A stretch of 64,000 nucleotides of DNA from a candidate division WOR-3 bacterium. Its GTDB lineage: Bacteria > Hydrothermota > Hydrothermia > UBA1063. Location of the stretch: NCBI GenBank assembly GCA_039803545.1, contig JBDRYS010000004.1, forward strand, positions 1 through 64,000, read 5' to 3'. Shown piece by piece: positions 58,590-64,000 of this stretch. The notes beneath the pieces were generated by a model. The model worked only from the letters and a program-made list of their open reading frames with translations. It was not told the DNA's origin and ran no database searches. The number at the start of each line of letters is the position of its first letter. Position 1 is the stretch's first letter. Both the position numbers and the translations under genes were made by a program.

Positions 58590-59898
58590 AGTCAAGTTTT
58601 TTGAGCTGAAAAACGGCATAAAAGTTCATTATGTAAGAAAGGATAAGCTTCCCATTTTTTATGCCAATGTCCTATTCAATAGAGGTTCTATTGACGAGCA
58701 GGACAAGAGAGGCATTCATAACTTTACTTTAAGACTCTTAGCCGAAGGTCCGGAGGGGAAGTCACCTGTTGAATTTTCGAAGGAACTTGAAAAGCTTGGC
58801 CTTAGAATAAAGACCCGCTCCGGGTATTCCTTTACCACCTTCGAGCTCGACGGATTATCGGATTTCTTTTTAGATGCCCTTATAAAGCTTGAAGAACTTA
58901 TAAGAAAGCCTGCTTTCAGGGAAGAGGACTTTAAAAGGCTTAAGGATCAATACTTTACCGCGGTTAAGCTGGGATTTCAGGACCCTGAATTTGTTTCCTC
59001 TTACTTTTCCAATATGTTTTATTTTAAAGATGTTCCGCCACTCTCTGCTTTGCCCGATTTCGGGTTCGTAAGGGATGTCCTTGGTTTAACCCTCGAAGAT
59101 GTCAAAAATTATTATACGAGTCTTTATGATAATTCCAATTTTTCCGTTGTTATTGTCTCGAACCTGGAAATTAGTGAATTTAAGGAAAAGATTGAAAATT
59201 TGAACCTTCCACTCGGTCAGAGATCGTCGAGTAGGTCTATTGAAGTTCCGGAGTTTAAATTCGATAAAGTTTTTATAGTGAATATGGACATTGAACAGGC
59301 CCATTTGAAAATCATAAATCCCGCAGTAAAGAGGAACGATCCGATTTATGGCGCCGTTAAGGTGGCAAACTTCATCTGGGGTGGTTCCGATTTCTCTTCG
59401 AGACTAATGAAAAGGGTGAGAGTTAAGGAAGGATTAAGTTATTCCGTAAATTCTGTGGTGAACTTCGGGATTCCGCTCAATGGTGATATTATTGCCCCTT
59501 ATAGTGTTATTTCCTGCGAGACTGAGTTGAATAAGGCCAGAAAGGCCTTTGATGCAATTCTCGAAGAGAAGACCAAGGTTTTAAGAGATGGGTTTGAAAA
59601 AGAGGAATTGGAACACGCCATTCAATTTTTTAAGGGCAGTATTCCTCTTCTTGTTGAGAGTTATGCTCAACTCCTTTCGATGATTACGGAAGAAATTATT
59701 TACGGATTGCCCTATTTTCATTGGGAAGAGGAACTCAGAGCTATTGAGAAGCTAACTATCGATGAGGTTAACAAAGGGGCTCAAGTGTTGCTCAGCTTTG
59801 AAAGCCCCTTCGTTCTGATTGTGGGGAAGGCCAAAAAATTGAAGAATCAATTCAAGGATTTTGACATTGAAGTGATAGAGCCAGAAAAGTATTTGTGA
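58579..59898 (+). CDS. M16-family peptidase-like protein, non-catalytic partner
   Basis: A protein of about 439 aa homologous to the preceding M16 peptidase, but the zinc-motif position reads HNFTLRLLAEG, without HxxEH, so it is non-catalytic. It keeps the fold signatures NGIKVHYVRKDKLPIFYANVLFNRGSIDEQDKRGIHN and, in the C-terminal half, MKRVRVKEGLSYSVNSVV (the substrate-binding R/Y region of M16 partners). It probably contributes the Arg-Tyr pair that holds the substrate. It overlaps the catalytic gene by 11 bp. Confidence 0.88.
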   Translation: MKSEVKFFELKNGIKVHYVRKDKLPIFYANVLFNRGSIDEQDKRGIHNFTLRLLAEGPEGKSPVEFSKELEKLGLRIKTRSGYSFTTFELDGLSDFFLDALIKLEELIRKPAFREEDFKRLKDQYFTAVKLGFQDPEFVSSYFSNMFYFKDVPPLSALPDFGFVRDVLGLTLEDVKNYYTSLYDNSNFSVVIVSNLEISEFKEKIENLNLPLGQRSSSRSIEVPEFKFDKVFIVNMDIEQAHLKIINPAVKRNDPIYGAVKVANFIWGGSDFSSRLMKRVRVKEGLSYSVNSVVNFGIPLNGDIIAPYSVISCETELNKARKAFDAILEEKTKVLRDGFEKEELEHAIQFFKGSIPLLVESYAQLLSMITEEIIYGLPYFHWEEELRAIEKLTIDEVNKGAQVLLSFESPFVLIVGKAKKLKNQFKDFDIEVIEPEKYL

Positions 59899-60040
59899 AG
59901 TAGTTATTCCGTGGTGCCGGCTTTGTGATGATTTTTCCATTTTCCTATTAAAGATCAAAATATAAATTTGTTCCAATTTATCCTCTTGCAATTTAATTAT
60001 TTTTCAGACCTTTAAGTTTTGTAAATTATGGGGCTTTTGC

Positions 60041-60766
60041 TTATTTTCTCTCCAGTTTTTCGAGCATCTTGCGTGCTTGTTCGAGATACTTATAATCCTC
60101 TCGGGTTTGAGGTTTCAAGTTGACCGCTTTCTTCAAAACTTCCTTTGCCTGCTCAGTTTTGTTTTGATACTTATAAACTCTGGCGAGCTCATATTGGTAT
60201 TGTATCCTTCCCGGATTTAGTTCAATAGCCTTCTTAATGTACTTCTCAGCATCCTCAATAGTTCCCTGAGGAACCTCGCCAAAGAGAGTTTTTGCGAAGC
60301 TCCTCAGAACGGGGTTCAAAGTTGCTGCTTCAAAGTTGTATGAGCCCCAGATGAAGTTGGCAAGGTCATTGTTAGGGTTCAATTTCAAAGCCTTGTTAAC
60401 GGCGTCTTTAATGATCATCGCATATTTTACCTTTTCTTTACCGCCCTTTGAAAGCGCAATCCTGCCGTTCACTGCAGCTAAATAAGTCCACCCCCAATCG
60501 CCCTCCGGGTTTACCTGAGTGGCCCTTTGAGCGAATTCAAGGGCTTTGTTAAAATAGGCTTCTCTCTCTTTTTCATTTTCAAGCCCTTCGCCAATGTTAA
60601 GATAAGCCATGGAGAGTCTCCACAGGACTTCGTAGTTTCCTTTATCCTTCTCGTATGCCATTTGATACTGTTTTAGCGCCTCCTCATATTTCAAGGCACT
60701 GAACAAGGAGTCACCCCTCTGGATCAAAGGATCTACCGCCATAATTAGCATTAATAAAGCAACCAT
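60041..60766 (-). CDS. Exported TPR-repeat protein
   Basis: A 241-aa protein with a short signal-like N-terminus (VALLMLIMAVDPL) and about four tetratricopeptide repeats: YEEALKQYQMAYEKDKGNYEVLWRLSMAYLNIG, FNKALEFAQRATQVNPEGDWGWTYLA, IKDAVNKALKLNPNNDLANFIWG and AEKYIKKAIELNPGRIQYQYELARVYKY. Probably periplasmic and involved in protein-protein contact. A strong SD (AAAGGAGGT on the minus strand) lies before the ATG. It stands alone and is convergent with the M16 genes. Confidence 0.82.
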   Translation of the reverse strand: MVALLMLIMAVDPLIQRGDSLFSALKYEEALKQYQMAYEKDKGNYEVLWRLSMAYLNIGEGLENEKEREAYFNKALEFAQRATQVNPEGDWGWTYLAAVNGRIALSKGGKEKVKYAMIIKDAVNKALKLNPNNDLANFIWGSYNFEAATLNPVLRSFAKTLFGEVPQGTIEDAEKYIKKAIELNPGRIQYQYELARVYKYQNKTEQAKEVLKKAVNLKPQTREDYKYLEQARKMLEKLERK

Positions 60767-60917
60767 TTTTAACCTCCTTTTGCAAAATTATAAAAGTTGA
60801 TTGGTGAAGTTCAAATTTTTAGTGGATGTTTTTCCCTGTTTCCGATGAGCCCGCTCTCTATTTTGGCACTTTTTAATCTTTTTATGTTTGCGTTTATAAT
60901 ATTAAAAAGGTATTTAA

Positions 60918-63900
60918 ATGGCGTCATTTAAGCGGGTTTACATTGATTCCCTTACTGGAGTGTATAATAGGGCTTTCCTCGACGAGAAAATTGCTGAAAT
61001 ACTCCAGAATGCAAGGGATGAAGGCAAGGCATTGTCAGTTGTAATGTTTGACATTGATTACTTCAAAAGAATCAATGATCTTTATGGTCACGCGGTAGGT
61101 GATCAAGTATTAAGAGAATTTGCAGAGTTTCTTAAAAATTCTTTAAGGGCAGGGGACATTCTCATACGCTACGGTGGAGATGAATTTCTTGCAATATTAA
61201 GTAATGTTAGTTATTCTGATGCCTTGAAGATTGTTGAGAGGATTCTGGAAAACTGCAAGAAGCAAGAGTTTGCAAAATTGAGAATCACTGTAAGTGCTGG
61301 TATATCCTCTTTTCCTAAACACGCAGATAATTGGGGGAGCCTTTTTGAACTTGTCGACAAGAGTCTTTACTTTGCTAAGAGGAATGGTAGAGATAGAGTT
61401 GGCGTCTTACAGAATGTCGGTCGGGTTATAATTCCTACCTATGATATTGTGGGCCGAATCAATGAGATCGAAAAGATTATAACTTTCTTAGAAGGCTCAA
61501 AAAAGGCTAAAGTCCTTCATATTATTGGAGAGATAGGGGTTGGAAAAACAAGGCTTGCAAAAGAAGTTTTGAACCATCCACAACTCAAATCCTACGATAG
61601 ATTCGAGAGTCTTCTTTCACCTTCAACAAAATCCATAGTCTTTTATCCTGTTAGACAATTGGTAAAATATTTGGTACAAAAGAGTGATTCAATTCTGAAA
61701 GAGCTTCCTCCCAGTTTACTAAGTGAAATTTATAAGTTGAATCCTCCAGAGAATAGCGAACTGGGAGAGCTTTTTTATGTGGATAAATTTAAGTTATTTG
61801 AGGCCTTAAAGGAATTGCTTAAAGTTTATACCCAGAAGGTTTCCCCTCTTATAATTTTTATCGATGATGCTCACTGGATTGACGAATTTTCACTGGAATT
61901 ATTAAGCTACATTTTTAGGTCTGATGACGCGGGAAATTTTGCAGTTATCTTCGCCTCTCGAATTGAGGAGACTAAGGAAGACCTTACTAAAAAGTTCTTT
62001 GGGTTTTTGCGTAGAGATTTTATGGAAATACGCCTTATGCCCCTTGGAAAGGAGGAGTTGAAGCAACTTACTGTAATGGTCTTTGGGCAAAATGTTCCTG
62101 ATTTCTTTGTTGATTTTCTCTTCCTTAAGAGTGGTGGGAATCCCTATATTGCCTACGAGTTGATTGAATCGTTAACGAAATCCGGAGATGTTTACTGGAA
62201 TGGCGAATCATGGGAATTTAAGAAGGATTTCGATTTTGATGTGCCTTCCACCCTTTTGGCGTTGACAGAAATGAAAATTGCTTCCTTAGGGGCGAAGGAG
62301 CTCAATGTTCTTGAATATATGGCGGTCTTTGGGAAACCTGTTGACCTTGATCTGCTCTCGGATTTTACGAGTTTGAGGTACGAAGAGCTTATACCCATTA
62401 TGGAAAGATTGGAAAATTTAGGGTTTATATCAAGGGATTTCGCTGGATCGTACTATGTACCCGAGGGTGTTTTTGTGGAATGTCTTTGCAAAAAATTAAG
62501 TGAAAATCGTCGGGCTATAATCCATAGCAGGATCGCTGACGTGCTGAAAGAAATTAGTCCGGAATCCGTTGAAGAGATTGCCCAACATTATTATAAGGGT
62601 GGCAATTTTGACGATGCTTTTGAGTTTTTATTGAAAGCTGCAGAAAGGGCAATTAGTTACTATGCTTTAAAAAATGCCATAACTTATTATTCCTGGGCCC
62701 TTGGATGTCTCGAGAAAAAACGTAGGGTCGAAGAGAAGGATAAAAGAAAAGCAGAAATTTTAGTAAAACGCTCAAAACTTTATTCGGAGGTTGGCGATCG
62801 AAAGTCCGCATTTGTTGACGCTGAGGAGGCTTTAAATATCGCTCTAAATGCTAAGGATATGGAGCTTCAAGCTGAGGCGAGTATGCAAGTTGGTGTGAGT
62901 CTCCTCAATTTGGCACGATATTCTGAAGCCATCGAAAGACTACAACATGCAAGCAGTTTGTTTGAAAAATTAAGGGATTTCAAGGGTGTGGTGGAATGTG
63001 ACCTTCATCTCGGTTCGATCTTTCAGGAACAATCCAAATACAAGTTAAGCCAATCTTATTACACAAGAGCCTTAGAGACGGCAAAGAGTATTAATGATGA
63101 GGACCTGATAATGAAGGCCGGTTATCAACTGGCGTCTCTTTTTGTGGACATGGGGAATCTCGATGATGCGGTTCCTTTACTGAATGAAGCATTAAAGATT
63201 TCAAAAAAATTGAAGGACAAGAAGTTTGAGCTAAAGATTTCTAATCAGTTGGGTATCCTGTATGTGGAAAAGGGTGATCTGGATAAAGGAATAAAGCTTT
63301 TGCAGGATTCTCTCGAATTATCAAGGCAACTTTACGATCTGAGGACAGAAGCTGTCATTAGCCATAATCTTGGGATCATTTTATTCAAGCACATGGGGAA
63401 AACGAAAGAAGCAGTTGAGTACTTAGAAAGGAGCCTGAATGTCTTTTACTTGATTGGTGATAGGGTATCGGAATGCATAGTGTTGAGCTCCTTGGGAACG
63501 ATTTATAAGTCTATGGGCAAGTATTCTGCAGTTAAGGAGAGTTTTTCGAAGTCTCTCAAAATCGCAAAAAGGAAATTAAGGCTGAAAGGCTCGTTCTAAC
63601 AGCGTCTTTTAATCTTGCCAATCTTTATTTGGATAATGGCAGATTGAGGAGTGCTTTTCCGAAGCTGCAATCCTCTTTGCGTCTCGCGAGGAAACTTGGT
63701 TTAAAGGACTTCGAAGCCAATATTCTGTTATCCTTCGGTGCATATTACTATTATATTGGGGATTTCAGAGAAGCGGAACGTTACTTGAAAGAGAGTGCCA
63801 AGGTGGCTAAAGAAATAGATCAATTAAACACTTTTGCTTTTGCCAATATTGCTTTAATGCGGGTTTACATGGATTCTGGTGACCTCATGAAGGCTTCGGA

Positions 63901-64000
63901 GTTGGCTGAGCAGGTTGAAAAAGTGGTGCAAAAACTTATGAATGAAGTCATTCAAATAGACTTTCAGCTATTGACTTTGGAATTGGATTTCTTGCTTGGC
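60918..64000 (+). CDS. GGDEF diguanylate cyclase - AAA ATPase - TPR signalling protein, frameshifted and cut by the window end
   Basis: Residues 1-165 are a GGDEF domain with the active site YGGDEF (86-90) and an intact product-inhibition site RAGD (77-80), so c-di-GMP synthesis is expected. Residues about 180-430 are a STAND/AAA_16-type ATPase: Walker A GEIGVGKT (204-211), Walker B IIFIDDAHWID. From about 540 on there are many TPR repeats. The frame stops at 63597-63599, yet TPRs continue in the -1 frame (LTASFNLANLYLDNGRLRSAF...) to the window edge; one extra A in the A5 run 63566-63570 would join them. This layout resembles large ATPase-TPR signal sensors with cyclase output. The C-terminus is not in the window. 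Confidence 0.85.

Overview
The window looks like a chromosomal contig from a thermophilic, moderately AT-rich, diderm bacterium of a poorly sampled phylum (candidate division WOR-3 or a relative is my guess; nothing here proves it). The clues are a bacterial 16S rRNA 3' end, several outer-membrane beta-barrel proteins including a DUF5916-type barrel, ferredoxin-bearing MinD-type ATPases, two-subunit glycyl-tRNA synthetase and a stand-alone ATP-dependent DNA ligase catalytic domain. No 23S or 5S gene follows the 16S gene in the remaining 63 kb.

Layout. 1-590: 16S 3' end. 0.9-4.3 kb: a five-gene iron-sulfur cluster (NifX-like protein, Gly/Arg-rich ferredoxin, two ferredoxin-containing MinD ATPases, radical SAM enzyme). 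5.3 kb: tRNA-Ser. 5.43-10.74 kb: a roughly 5.3-kb integrated element in a tRNA-Thr gene, bounded by a 35-bp direct repeat, with a phage-like lysis pair, a frameshifted PaREP1/HEPN-like protein, tandem repeats, a zinc-finger protein and an unusual tyrosine integrase. 10.8-14.1 kb (minus): dnaX-ybaB-recR-mogA-mobB. 14.2-17.5 kb: two glycosyltransferases and a sugar epimerase. 17.6-22.4 kb: a RiPP locus with two radical SAM/SPASM maturases, two probable Cys-rich precursor peptides and an ABC exporter. 22.4-26.9 kb: a COG4586-type ABC exporter plus a DUF5916 outer-membrane barrel. 26.9-30.7 kb: MBL hydrolase, glyQS and a 59-aa gene. 30.7-31.3 kb: a restriction endonuclease relic. 31.5-37.9 kb: MFS transporter, rlmB, HD nuclease, HEPN protein, DNA ligase, peroxiredoxin. 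38.0-40.6 kb: a second COG4586-type exporter. 40.9-45.3 kb: ArsB/NhaD-like permease and a Clp ATPase with an enlarged N-terminal region. 45.5-46.2 kb: tRNA-Asp, a GIY-YIG gene and a partial duplication of both, then tRNA-Gln. 46.4-48.9 kb: an ArsR-controlled redox/metal cluster. 49.0-59.9 kb: one long co-directional run (amidase, murI, glnA, pyrB, pyrC, TldD/PmbA-like, barrel, smpB, two M16 peptidases). 60.0-64.0 kb: a TPR protein and a GGDEF-ATPase-TPR signalling protein cut by the window end.

Two window-wide patterns stand out. First, at least ten transcription units carry a -10 hexamer only 6-8 nt upstream of the start codon, often with a -35 box 17 nt further up and no Shine-Dalgarno sequence, so they are probably leaderless; most other genes use Shine-Dalgarno sites or 4-bp overlaps. 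Second, five genes are split by single-nucleotide frameshifts, several at homopolymers. These may be sequence errors, transcriptional slippage or true decay and cannot be told apart from this sequence alone.

The best candidates for something undescribed are the two-maturase RiPP locus, whose two tiny Cys-rich peptides share a C-x3-QRC core and whose maturase genes are each preceded by a strong RNA hairpin, and the tRNA-Thr element, whose integrase carries three copies of an arm-binding-like domain (one after the catalytic domain) next to six 12-bp operator-like sites beside attR.
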